From NCBI GenBank assembly GCA_029567325.1, contig JAKQLF010000184.1, positions 1-51,674 on the forward strand: a DNA stretch of 51,674 bases. Reading direction: 5' to 3'. The DNA comes from Bacteroidota bacterium. GTDB taxonomy: Bacteria > Bacteroidota > Bacteroidia > Chitinophagales > Saprospiraceae. The first letter of the stretch is position 1, and every line of letters begins with the position of its first letter. This document shows positions 43,683 through 51,674 of this stretch, one piece after another. A program made the translations under genes and the position numbers. Below the pieces are notes generated by a model. It was not told where the DNA came from. It searched no databases and saw only the letters and a list, made by a program, of their open reading frames with translations.

Positions 43683-44954
43683 TTAATTCTTTAAGATCGA
43701 ACCTTCTATTTTGATCTTTTTAGGATCTTTGACGTCTAAAAAGTAAAATCCATCAGAACCAATAACCATCACCTCTTTTTCACTTAAAGCAATGACGTCT
43801 TGGGCTTTGATGTCTTTATCAAAATTCAATTGTTTGGCATCATTTACATCACTGACGTTGAGAACTTTAAACCCAAAATCACCTTCACAGATGTATAATT
43901 TATCGTTTAAAATAGAAAGACCGTGAGGATTTGTCATTGGATAAGTCTTTACAAGTTTTGGGTTGCTTTTATTGGTTATATTGATGATATCCAGCTGGTT
44001 ATTATTTCCGGTACAGGTATTTCCGGACCTTAAAGTTACATAAGCATAGTCGCCGCTGACAACTACTGGATCGCAAGAAGTAGCGTGAGTGAATGTTGAT
44101 AATTTGACTGGTGACTGGCCGTTACTGATGTCCAAGATCGTCATTCCGCTAGTGCTTCCTACATACAGGTGATCACCAGCAGCAAACAAAGTTTCCATGC
44201 CCCAACCCAATCCAGTGGTATTTACTTTTTCCAAACTTGGTAAGTTCCAGGTACTCAATTCAGCATTTGTAAGGCTATATAATTGATTTTTTGCCAATGA
44301 AAACCTTGCTGTTGAGCCTCCAATACCCGTGGATCCATTTGATGCACTATTAACTTGGCCAGCTGATAAAACATTGGTATTTGCAAAACTGCTAGCATCT
44401 TGTAAAGCCCATAAATTGCCACCCCAATTGACAATTGCATTATTTGGTCCTGCTACCGAGCAATCAAAAGACCTTACAACATTGGATTTATTGTAATAGG
44501 CTACGTGTGGGTAATTATTTGCATCATAAACATTTTTATAATTATTGTGTCTGTTTTGCACTTTTGGATTATTGATATCGCTGATGTCAATTGATAACAA
44601 ATCAATGACATTATCTACCACTAACAAGTCATTGTTAATGACCATATCAAAATTTCCTAGGATCTCATAGTAAACTTTGTATGCAGGATTCTTTGGATTA
44701 CTGATATCATAAAAGTGGATGCCTTTACCAGCCTCGTTTATCAACAGGTAGTTTTTATACAAGTATATTTTTCCTGGATTTTCTAATTGTGCGTTTTGTC
44801 TGGTGACTATTTCATTTTTTCTGAATACATCTACAGTTGTGTAGATTGGATCAAGTTGAATGAATCTGGTTGTGGAATTGCATTCATCCCTTAAACATGA
44901 GCTTAAAAAAAAGGTCAAAAATAAAAGGCCACTGAATTGAAGGACATTTTTCAT
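43683..44954 (-). CDS. LVIVD-repeat lipoprotein (beta-propeller-like)
   Basis: 423 residues from ATG 44954, which gives a lipoprotein signal (LLFLTFFLSSC, then LRDEC); a second in-frame ATG lies 33 bases upstream. The rest consists of repeats with the LVIVD pattern (HFYDISNPKNPAYK, LLSIDISDINNPKV, TILDISNGQSPVKL, LDIINITNKSNPKLV, VLNVSDVNDAKQL), each about 45 residues, likely forming a propeller on the cell surface. The function of the family is not known; partner binding is a reasonable guess. Confidence 0.85.
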   Translation of the reverse strand: MKNVLQFSGLLFLTFFLSSCLRDECNSTTRFIQLDPIYTTVDVFRKNEIVTRQNAQLENPGKIYLYKNYLLINEAGKGIHFYDISNPKNPAYKVYYEILGNFDMVINNDLLVVDNVIDLLSIDISDINNPKVQNRHNNYKNVYDANNYPHVAYYNKSNVVRSFDCSVAGPNNAIVNWGGNLWALQDASSFANTNVLSAGQVNSASNGSTGIGGSTARFSLAKNQLYSLTNAELSTWNLPSLEKVNTTGLGWGMETLFAAGDHLYVGSTSGMTILDISNGQSPVKLSTFTHATSCDPVVVSGDYAYVTLRSGNTCTGNNNQLDIINITNKSNPKLVKTYPMTNPHGLSILNDKLYICEGDFGFKVLNVSDVNDAKQLNFDKDIKAQDVIALSEKEVMVIGSDGFYFLDVKDPKKIKIEGSILKN

Positions 44955-45065
44955 CTCGTCTAGTTTTATATGATTAACTAATTGCATTAGACGGTGTCCA
45001 GCACTTAAAAGGTTGGGTTGGTAATGATATTATACCAATGGATTGACTTGAATCAGCACATAAAC

Positions 45066-45902
45066 TCAGTTTGACCAGTCTACAGACCAAGTCGGATCAA
45101 TTAACCGTTTTTGTTTATCCAATTCAAAAATAGCGTACATTTCATCTGCATGAAGTTCAAAGTCCCAAATATCAAAATTGGAGATTCTATGGGATGCCTT
45201 GGAAGCTTTTGGAATAACGGACACACCATCTTGCTGTATAAACCACCTTAGAACGATTTGATTTGCCGACCTATCATGACTTCTTGCTATTTCTTTAATT
45301 AAAGGATCTTGCAAAATTGCACCTTGGGCAAGCGGACAATAAGCTGTAAGGAATAGCTGATTTTCATGAAGAAACTCCAACATTTTTTGTTGAGACAAAT
45401 AAGGATGGTATTCAATTTGATTGCAGACCAATGGAGCGAGGGTTAAGGATTTTTTCAAAAGCGTTATATTAAAATTGCTGGCCCCAATAAATTTGCAATA
45501 CTCTTTGTGTCTCAATTCTTCCAGAAATTCAACAGCTTTATAAGTGACATCATCATTGGTAGAAGGCCAATGGATCAATAGAAGATCAACATAATCAACT
45601 TGCAGTTTTTTAAGACTATCCTCGATTGCCAGCGTCATGGATTTTTTATCCAAGTCCGTATGCCAGATTTTGGTCGTCAGAAAAATCTTTTCACGAGGGA
45701 TATTACTTGATTTCAATCCATTTCCCACGGCTATTTCATTTTCATAAAATCTTGCAGTGTCGATGTGTCTATATCCGCAATCCAAGGCATGAACCACTGC
45801 ATCAATACATTCAGTATTCAATAATTCATAGGTGCCAAGACCCAATGCTGGTACTTTACCAGAGTGAAATTTTATTTCATTTGGTGTATTCAATACTTCC
45901 AT
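45066..45902 (-). CDS. Aldo/keto reductase
   Basis: 278 residues, the normal length. The catalytic tetrad is visible: Asp and Tyr in HIDTARFYENE, Lys in TTKIWHTDLD, His in LLIHWPS. The NADPH-binding end is VIPKASKASHRISNF. It reduces aldehydes or ketones with NADPH in the cytoplasm; closest in pattern to the 2,5-diketogluconate reductase/methylglyoxal reductase group. Substrate unknown. It lies downstream of a terminator that separates it from the regulator gene. Confidence 0.93.
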   Translation of the reverse strand: MEVLNTPNEIKFHSGKVPALGLGTYELLNTECIDAVVHALDCGYRHIDTARFYENEIAVGNGLKSSNIPREKIFLTTKIWHTDLDKKSMTLAIEDSLKKLQVDYVDLLLIHWPSTNDDVTYKAVEFLEELRHKEYCKFIGASNFNITLLKKSLTLAPLVCNQIEYHPYLSQQKMLEFLHENQLFLTAYCPLAQGAILQDPLIKEIARSHDRSANQIVLRWFIQQDGVSVIPKASKASHRISNFDIWDFELHADEMYAIFELDKQKRLIDPTWSVDWSN

Positions 45903-45929
45903 TGTAAGGAGCTTTTTTGTAAAAATAAA

Positions 45930-45960
45930 AATGCCACAAAGAATTTATTCCTGTGGCATT
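45930..45960 (-). terminator. Terminator after the response regulator
   Basis: AATGCCACA (45930-45938) pairs with TGTGGCATT (45952-45960), with an A/T-rich loop. On the minus strand it is followed by a T-rich tract (complement of GTAAAAATAAAA), so it would end the sprA/kinase/regulator transcript. Confidence 0.8.
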
Positions 45961-45987
45961 GTTTTTTTCTATTTGGTGACTATTGAT

Positions 45988-46692
45988 TTATGCAGAATCT
46001 TTTTCGATCAATCTGAAGCCATTTCCATGGATATTCATGATTTCAAGATCTTCGTCTTTACTGAGGTATTTTCTCAATTTGGTTACAAAAACGTCCATAC
46101 TTCTTGCTGTAAAATAGTTGTCTTCCCCCCAAATTTTGGTCAATGCTTCTGACCTTTCTAAGACATCATTCTTTTTGATGCAAAACAATCTCAGCAAGTG
46201 AGCTTCTTTTGGAGACAACTTTTCTTCTGATCCATCTTCACTGAAAGAGAGGATTCTCAAAGGATAATTAAAGTTATACTTACCAATTTTGAACTCTTTG
46301 GTTTGGTCCTCTGACTCCCCGTCTTTTCTGGTTCTTTTAAGGACTGCCATGACTCTATACAACAATTCCTCACTATTGAAGGGCTTTGTAATATAGTCAT
46401 CTGCACCAACCTTAAATCCTTCCAAGACATCTTCCTTTAACGATCTAGCTGTAAGAAAAATAATGGGAACATCTTTGTCTTTTTCCCTAATTTCCTTTCC
46501 AAGTGTAAATCCATCTTTTTTGGGCATCATCACATCAAAAATGCAGAGGTCATATTCACCGCTTTTAAATGCGGCGCTGCCCTGTTCTCCATCTGTAGCG
46601 AGTGTAACATCATAATCATTCATTTCCAGATATGATTTGAGTACATCTCCAAAGTTGCGGTCGTCTTCTACGAGTAGTATTTTGTTATTCAT
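45988..46692 (-). CDS. OmpR-family response regulator, RprY-like
   Basis: 234 residues. The receiver domain (about 1-120) has the acidic pair Asp10/Asp11, phosphorylated Asp53 in LCIFDVMMPKKDG, Thr in FLTARSLKED, and Lys in KPFNSEELLYR. A winged-helix OmpR-type DNA-binding domain covers about 135-234 (LSPKEAHLLRLF, DVFVTKLRKYLSKD, NIHGNGFRLI). The ADDYITKPF receiver block resembles Bacteroidota RprY, paired with RprX in envelope and metabolic stress control. The kinase gene lies 75 bases upstream on the same strand, and sprA before it. Confidence 0.92.
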   Translation of the reverse strand: MNNKILLVEDDRNFGDVLKSYLEMNDYDVTLATDGEQGSAAFKSGEYDLCIFDVMMPKKDGFTLGKEIREKDKDVPIIFLTARSLKEDVLEGFKVGADDYITKPFNSEELLYRVMAVLKRTRKDGESEDQTKEFKIGKYNFNYPLRILSFSEDGSEEKLSPKEAHLLRLFCIKKNDVLERSEALTKIWGEDNYFTARSMDVFVTKLRKYLSKDEDLEIMNIHGNGFRLIEKDSA

Positions 46693-46767
46693 TTTGGTTT
46701 ATTGTGAATTAATCTCTGTGACATTATTCTGTATTAAGCACATAAATATAAAAACGATTTGCGGTAT

Positions 46768-48162
46768 TTAACTAAATTTTGGTTTAAAAGGAATAAAAAC
46801 AGTAAAAGTACTTCCCTTGCCAAGTTCACTTTTTACAAAAACCCGACCTCCATGAGCTTCAGTGATTGCTTTGACATAGCTCAATCCTAAGCCAAAACCT
46901 TTCACATCATGGAGATTTCCGGTATGCACACGATAGAATTTTTCAAAAATATGCTTTTGTGAATCTTTACTCATGCCAATACCATTGTCCTTTACGATGA
47001 TTTTAATACCGTCTTTATCATCTTGTGTCTCAACGATAATGTGCGGAGTTTCCTTGGTATATTTTTCTGCATTATCTATCAAATTTGCTACAATATTGCT
47101 TAGATGTGTTTGGTCGGCCTGAATTTGAGTGTATTTTGCCAAAAGATTGATCTCCAACGAGCCCCCTCGCGATTGTACTTTTAATGCAGAGTTTTCTGCC
47201 ACATTTTCTACAAGCTCATTGATGTCAATTTTGGCTGGTTTGATGGTGATTTCTTTCTTATCAATCTGTGCCATTTGTAATACTTTCTCCACCTGGTTGA
47301 GCATGCGCTTATTTTCTGCTTTTATGATGGAGAGAAATCTTTTTATTTTTTCGGGATTACCTATAATACTGGCATTACCAATAGAATCTGAAGCCAATGA
47401 AATGGTTGCAATTGGCGTTTTGAATTCATGGGTCATATTATTGATAAAATCGTTTTTGATTTCTGAAATCTTCTTTTGTTTGAAAACGATATAGACTGTA
47501 TATGAAAAACAAAATAGTACCAAGGCTGTAAACAAGATTGAAGATAATACGATGGGTATGAGGTTTTGCCATAAATATCTGGTCCTTTTAGGGAAGTAAA
47601 GCTTTAAATACCCAGGTTCATTAGAGCTTACATCCTCAAATAAGGGCAAACTATACGGAGTAGACTCTAGCCCATCTTGTGTTTTGATGGTAGAAGAAGA
47701 TTTACTGTTCCCAAATTCAACCACAAAATGGCCGTCTCGTATCAAAAAACTTTTTGTTCTGTTGGAGTAAATACCATATTCATAGGTCAAATCAATGCCT
47801 TGATTGATTTTTAATTCTTTACTGATAAAATTGTCAAGTTCTTCAATGTGTGAGATTTCAATATTCTCCAACATATTGGTGTCAGAGAGCATTTTATTTT
47901 TTTTGAGCTCATATTCCAATTGCTCTCTGCGACGCTCGTCTTGTGTTGAAATTTTTTTCTCAAGCCCCAAGATGGTAATGTCCTCTTGAAGATTTTCCAG
48001 CAACTTTTCCTTTGCCATATTGAGTGTGATGAAAATACGATCATCAAAAGTCTTTTCTTTGAGTGCAAGCGATTTCCTGATCCAAAGGAATTGGATAACA
48101 CTCAATCCGATCAGCGCTGCTGACATCAAAATGATGATGGAAATAATGACTTTTTTCGACAT
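46768..48162 (-). CDS. Sensor histidine kinase, RprX-like
   Basis: 464 residues. A first membrane helix at about 5-27 and a second at 203-228 flank a periplasmic sensor region of about 175 residues that begins as a coiled coil. The catalytic part follows: phosphorylated His245 in NNMTHEFKTPI, N-box NLIDNAEKYT, G1 DNGIGMSK, F-box FEKFYRV and G2 GFGLGLSYVK. The predicted partner is the response regulator encoded 75 bases downstream. Its start lies 68 bases after the sprA stop, suggesting co-transcription. The input signal is not predictable from the sensor domain. Confidence 0.94.
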   Translation of the reverse strand: MSKKVIISIIILMSAALIGLSVIQFLWIRKSLALKEKTFDDRIFITLNMAKEKLLENLQEDITILGLEKKISTQDERRREQLEYELKKNKMLSDTNMLENIEISHIEELDNFISKELKINQGIDLTYEYGIYSNRTKSFLIRDGHFVVEFGNSKSSSTIKTQDGLESTPYSLPLFEDVSSNEPGYLKLYFPKRTRYLWQNLIPIVLSSILFTALVLFCFSYTVYIVFKQKKISEIKNDFINNMTHEFKTPIATISLASDSIGNASIIGNPEKIKRFLSIIKAENKRMLNQVEKVLQMAQIDKKEITIKPAKIDINELVENVAENSALKVQSRGGSLEINLLAKYTQIQADQTHLSNIVANLIDNAEKYTKETPHIIVETQDDKDGIKIIVKDNGIGMSKDSQKHIFEKFYRVHTGNLHDVKGFGLGLSYVKAITEAHGGRVFVKSELGKGSTFTVFIPFKPKFS

Positions 48163-48230
48163 ATATCAACCCGTAAGAAGTGCCTTCAAATGGCCCATTC
48201 CTGCAATAATACGGAAAATTTATTTAAGCA

Positions 48231-51200
48231 TCAATTGAAAGTAAATCGCAATGTAGTGCCTGCTTGAAATCTAGTAATGGGGAATTGGTTTGTTACAAAT
48301 GGTGACGTTTTCTGGTAATCTGCAAAAAGTCTTAGTGCTAGATTTTTATACATCTGGTATTCAATACTAGGTTTGAGACTCACTGCTCTTTGTCCTCTAT
48401 TTGTTTGCCCGGCAGAATTATTTTCCAATCGATAAATATCAGATTTATCTTCTCTCAATGAGAAATCCAAGTTCATCGTAAGTGTCCTGTTTTTTGTCAC
48501 TGTCAATGGCGATGCTGCAGGTTTCTGCGGCTCATTTGGCTTGGCTGGATCCTCTTCTTTTGGTTTTCTTCGTTGTTTCTTTTCTTTGGTAAAACCTTTG
48601 AAATTCTGAATGACATAGCCAAATCCAAATACCATTTCCTGTCCTTTTAACTCTGACAATTCATTTGCATTGAGCCTGAGGTCTAGTTGTCTACTTTTCT
48701 TATATTCAAAGTTGATATTCATATTTTGCTTGGTCTTCATCTGAATCCCAATCAAAGGATTGAATGACTCATTGATCGTCAATGCAGGAATTTCCAACCT
48801 GGAATAGTAATTGTTATTTGAAATATTGGTCAAGAATGGATCACTGTCTAAAAAGTCTGGCGCCGTGTTGAATTTACTCACGTTGATGGTAGACTTATAT
48901 CCATGTCTCAAAGTAAAACTGGTGAGGAAGTTTTTGAAGAATCCCACTTTTGACAATCCATCATATCGCAAACTCCAGTTTGGCTTTGGAATGAAATTGA
49001 GATTTTTTACATCATCCTGTATGTTGAGCGATATTTGATCTGGTCTCTTACCAGTATAAGCCGCCAAAAATGCAGGAACGTTTACCGCATAAGAAGTTGG
49101 CCCATAACCTTCAGCATAGCCTGGATAATCGGGGTGTGGGCCTGCCTTTGGTTTGTTGGGCAAGATCTCATTTGACACCTGTTCTTTGTAAAACTTAAAG
49201 CGAGCATAAACATCAGCACTACTTTCAAATAAAGTATTGAGACTGAAGTATGAGTATTCAAATGATCCAATATCGTATCGGGCCAATTGCATAAATTCAT
49301 CACCTTTGGACTTGAAAACTTCAGTGTGATCTTTTCTATAAGTTTTACTATAATCTACGTCAATGATAAAAGATTTAAATGGCTCAAGAGTAAGTCTTCC
49401 TGTTACATTTTGTCTGCGATTCTGCACGATTTGGTCATTGAAGTTGACACTCGTATTAAACCATTGTTGGTTATTCATGAGCCAGTTATTACTAGCACCT
49501 TTTTCTATGTTTGGTTGAGCACCTGAAGCAAATTGCCATCCTGGAGATGAAAAACCATCGCTCAATCCCAACAAACCAGCTTGAGGTTTGAAACCTGGAA
49601 TCAGCGTTCCGAAGTCTTCTTTATATGAAAAACGCGCAGTTCGCAAAGCAAGTAATGGTCTCACCAGAATTTTTTCTATGCTGGATGGTTCTCTTTTTTC
49701 GCCTTTAGCTCTAGCTGGTTTTTCTTCCTTGGCCGCAGGTTTAGTTTCTTCAGCTTCATCGGTTCCTGGCCTTACCTTACTCCTTGTTCTGGTTTTGGAA
49801 GGTGCAGCAGACGACTCTATAGACTTTAAGTAAGACCATTTGCTGTATAAACGATCAAAATTGAAAGTAGCATTTGCATTCCTACTTTGGTTATTTTGTA
49901 TGATATTTCCCGGCGTGTTGTTCAATTCATCGATGTAAATCAAAGCTCCAGCTGTCCAACTATAATCAGAACGATAATCTGCAGATGCATTGATAAAGTC
50001 CATCATAGGAATCAATGCAAAAGGTAAGGTATAAGTGAGATTGATGTTGTGCTTGTAATTTTTGGTCCTGCCCAGATCTTTCAAATTATCATTGCGGTAA
50101 TCTTTGACAATGGAACTGTTATTTCTTACACGCTCTGTATAATCTTCGCCAAACTCATTGACCCATCTCCGATCTTCTGCAGTATTGGCAATACCCGTTT
50201 GTCTCAACTCATCGACCAAAGAGAACACATTGGCATTGAAGGATAACCTCAATGCCTTGGTCAAATTCCAATCAAGCGTATAATTTCTGTCCCATCTAAA
50301 TCTTTGATCATCAAAAACGAAAACGGGCGTATCTGGGAATCTATATTGCCTGCTATTGGTAAGCCTATTCATATTGGTGTTGATACCAAATTTATTTGGA
50401 AGCAGATTCACATTAAACTCAGAAAAAAGTTTTAAATATTTTGACTTTATAAATTTCATGGGTTGCAAAGTGAGTCCTTTGCTTCCATAATTGTATTCCA
50501 ATGTCAAATTGGTTTCTTTACTTTTATCTTCTGCAATGATTGGGTCTGTTTTGACTATTTCATTGTAAGCATAACTGGCATTGATGTTTTGAGGACTCCA
50601 AGGTTTGTTTTTTGAAGTACCATCAATTTTCACATTGGTAAAGTTGATCGATTTGATGGTAGACGTTTCTCTAGCCCTTTCATATACATCAGCTTGTTGT
50701 TCTACAGGTGTGATTTCTGCCACTTCTCTTACCGTAAGGTCTAATTGATATGGGTCATAAAGTGGAGTAGTAATCGATTTGGAGTATTGGGCAAACATTG
50801 GCAAGTTCAAAGGGATAAATTTTGGAAGCAATTTTCCTAAGTTCAAATTAGTTGCCACATTATAGGTCAAAACTTCTTCTTGGGCCCTGCTTTGCAATTT
50901 TTGATCAATACCACCATAGCCAATGGTGCTCAGGTTTCCTGAAAAATTTAATTCACCTAAGTCCGCCATCTTTGCTTGAAGTCTTGCTTGGGCAGCAATT
51001 CCTCCATCTTCAGACAAACCCACAGCTCTCAGCTCATTCACCCAAACTTCGCCACAGTGAGTATCTACGCTATCAATATTTCTGATGCCTATTTCAATAA
51101 CTTTCACAAAACCAAGTGAAGGTACGCCCTTGATACGCAATTTTGCTCCAGGTCTATCTGGATCATCCAATTCCAGGATACCGTTGGTAAGTTTTGAACG

Positions 51201-51674
51201 CTTGATGTCTCTGAATTTTTCTAATGAAACATCGATGAAATTGTCTGATAACCAGATACTATCTTGATTGGAGCCAAACTCTGGATTTGAAAAAGTGAGT
51301 GGCATGAAATATTCGTAATAGTTATTGGTCATGTCTTTACCCAACTTTATGAAAATACCTACTTTGCCATCTTCAATTCTTGTTTGCTCTTTAGATTCAG
51401 CGTGCACAAAAAGTTGAATGCGCTTATATTGGTTGAGGTTGAGCGTTTGCAACTTATTGATACCAACTTCGCAGTTCTGATATAAGTCACAGAAATTTAA
51501 AGACATTGACTTCTCATCTTGCAAAAGATTGGAGAAATTGCCATAGATACGCTCTTGTTTGATACCTCTTGGAGTCAAATAGTTGAATGGTCTTTTAGTA
51601 CTGTTTTCTTCTACACCAACCTCATCAACAGAGAAAACTACATTTTCTGCGGCGACATCTGTACCCGGGCACTT
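48231..51674 (-). CDS. sprA: SprA, type IX secretion outer-membrane channel (C-terminal part, cut by window edge)
   Basis: The reading frame is open from the right edge to the stop at 48231, giving about 1,148 C-terminal residues of a protein that is normally around 2,400. Recognisable parts include LFVHAESKEQTRI, GKDMTNNYYEYFMPL, VWVNELRAVGLS and many beta-strand segments with alternating aromatic residues, ending in FTFN. SprA forms the large beta-barrel pore of the type IX secretion system in the outer membrane and is also needed for gliding. A Lys/Pro/Ala-rich low-complexity stretch is present near the middle, with another near the C-terminus. The kinase and regulator genes follow on the same strand. 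Confidence 0.95.
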   Translation of the reverse strand, partial: KCPGTDVAAENVVFSVDEVGVEENSTKRPFNYLTPRGIKQERIYGNFSNLLQDEKSMSLNFCDLYQNCEVGINKLQTLNLNQYKRIQLFVHAESKEQTRIEDGKVGIFIKLGKDMTNNYYEYFMPLTFSNPEFGSNQDSIWLSDNFIDVSLEKFRDIKRSKLTNGILELDDPDRPGAKLRIKGVPSLGFVKVIEIGIRNIDSVDTHCGEVWVNELRAVGLSEDGGIAAQARLQAKMADLGELNFSGNLSTIGYGGIDQKLQSRAQEEVLTYNVATNLNLGKLLPKFIPLNLPMFAQYSKSITTPLYDPYQLDLTVREVAEITPVEQQADVYERARETSTIKSINFTNVKIDGTSKNKPWSPQNINASYAYNEIVKTDPIIAEDKSKETNLTLEYNYGSKGLTLQPMKFIKSKYLKLFSEFNVNLLPNKFGINTNMNRLTNSRQYRFPDTPVFVFDDQRFRWDRNYTLDWNLTKALRLSFNANVFSLVDELRQTGIANTAEDRRWVNEFGEDYTERVRNNSSIVKDYRNDNLKDLGRTKNYKHNINLTYTLPFALIPMMDFINASADYRSDYSWTAGALIYIDELNNTPGNIIQNNQSRNANATFNFDRLYSKWSYLKSIESSAAPSKTRTRSKVRPGTDEAEETKPAAKEEKPARAKGEKREPSSIEKILVRPLLALRTARFSYKEDFGTLIPGFKPQAGLLGLSDGFSSPGWQFASGAQPNIEKGASNNWLMNNQQWFNTSVNFNDQIVQNRRQNVTGRLTLEPFKSFIIDVDYSKTYRKDHTEVFKSKGDEFMQLARYDIGSFEYSYFSLNTLFESSADVYARFKFYKEQVSNEILPNKPKAGPHPDYPGYAEGYGPTSYAVNVPAFLAAYTGKRPDQISLNIQDDVKNLNFIPKPNWSLRYDGLSKVGFFKNFLTSFTLRHGYKSTINVSKFNTAPDFLDSDPFLTNISNNNYYSRLEIPALTINESFNPLIGIQMKTKQNMNINFEYKKSRQLDLRLNANELSELKGQEMVFGFGYVIQNFKGFTKEKKQRRKPKEEDPAKPNEPQKPAASPLTVTKNRTLTMNLDFSLREDKSDIYRLENNSAGQTNRGQRAVSLKPSIEYQMYKNLALRLFADYQKTSPFVTNQFPITRFQAGTTLRFTFN

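Overview
The window looks like ordinary chromosome from a low-GC Bacteroidota bacterium, probably of the Saprospiria/Chitinophagia-like part of the phylum; this placement is inference. The reasons are a C-terminal part of SprA (the type IX secretion outer-membrane channel), a secreted protein with a type IX sorting tail, many lipoproteins with a Cys lipobox, the mutL-rhomboid-rhomboid-endonuclease cluster, paired OmpH/Skp genes, and recurrent promoter boxes of the Bacteroidota type TAnnTTTG. I see no phage, insertion sequence, CRISPR array or tRNA.

Layout. 1-205: 5S rRNA (end of an rRNA operon) and a terminator. 472-4385: YdiJ-like FAD/Fe-S dehydrogenase, a small unknown protein, and a TetR regulator facing prfC. 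4675-9123: prfC, an outer-membrane-type lipoprotein, an O-antigen-ligase-like membrane protein and prs. 9165-16650: secreted M14 peptidase, DM13 lipoprotein, secreted animal-type heme peroxidase, an LpxL-like acyltransferase and dinB. 16664-21513: MacB-like permease, DUF4856 lipoprotein, Nfu-type Fe-S scaffold, MarC and an endonuclease/phosphatase-family protein. 21510-25376: two rhomboids, mutL and a small membrane protein. 25595-28101: rpsF-rpsR-rplI and, convergent, recA. 28102-28957: an 850-base gene-free stretch with short repeats. 28958-33569: thiol-redox protein, two OmpH-like chaperones, a metal-binding lipoprotein, thrC and a TIGR01777 epimerase. 33721-37597: a secreted DUF1080/PA14 protein followed by a PQQ-dehydrogenase-like cytochrome c. 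37619-42887: ribA, dapA, a DUF6913-like protein, then dapD, lgt and a GT25-like transferase. 42906-51674: outer-membrane protein, LVIVD-repeat lipoprotein, aldo/keto reductase, an RprXY-like two-component pair and, immediately upstream of it, the 3' part of sprA.

How the genes work together. Much of the window serves the cell envelope: Lgt makes lipoproteins, OmpH-like chaperones carry outer-membrane proteins, SprA exports proteins with sorting tails such as the peroxidase here, and an envelope-type sensor kinase/regulator pair sits directly downstream of sprA on the same strand. DapA and DapD are two steps towards diaminopimelate and lysine. RecA, MutL and DinB cover DNA repair and damage tolerance.

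Most notable observations: (1) the heme peroxidase keeps every distal-pocket residue I can align but has Tyr327 where the family has its proximal heme-ligating His; (2) dinB has a Bacteroidota promoter overlapped and followed by a cluster of TAGAC/GTCTA half-sites, including a perfect 17-base inverted repeat five bases before the start codon, which looks like an undescribed damage-response operator; (3) the sprA/kinase/regulator arrangement; (4) the PA14/DUF1080 and cytochrome-dehydrogenase pair. I did not find a clear, self-contained new defence or mobile system.
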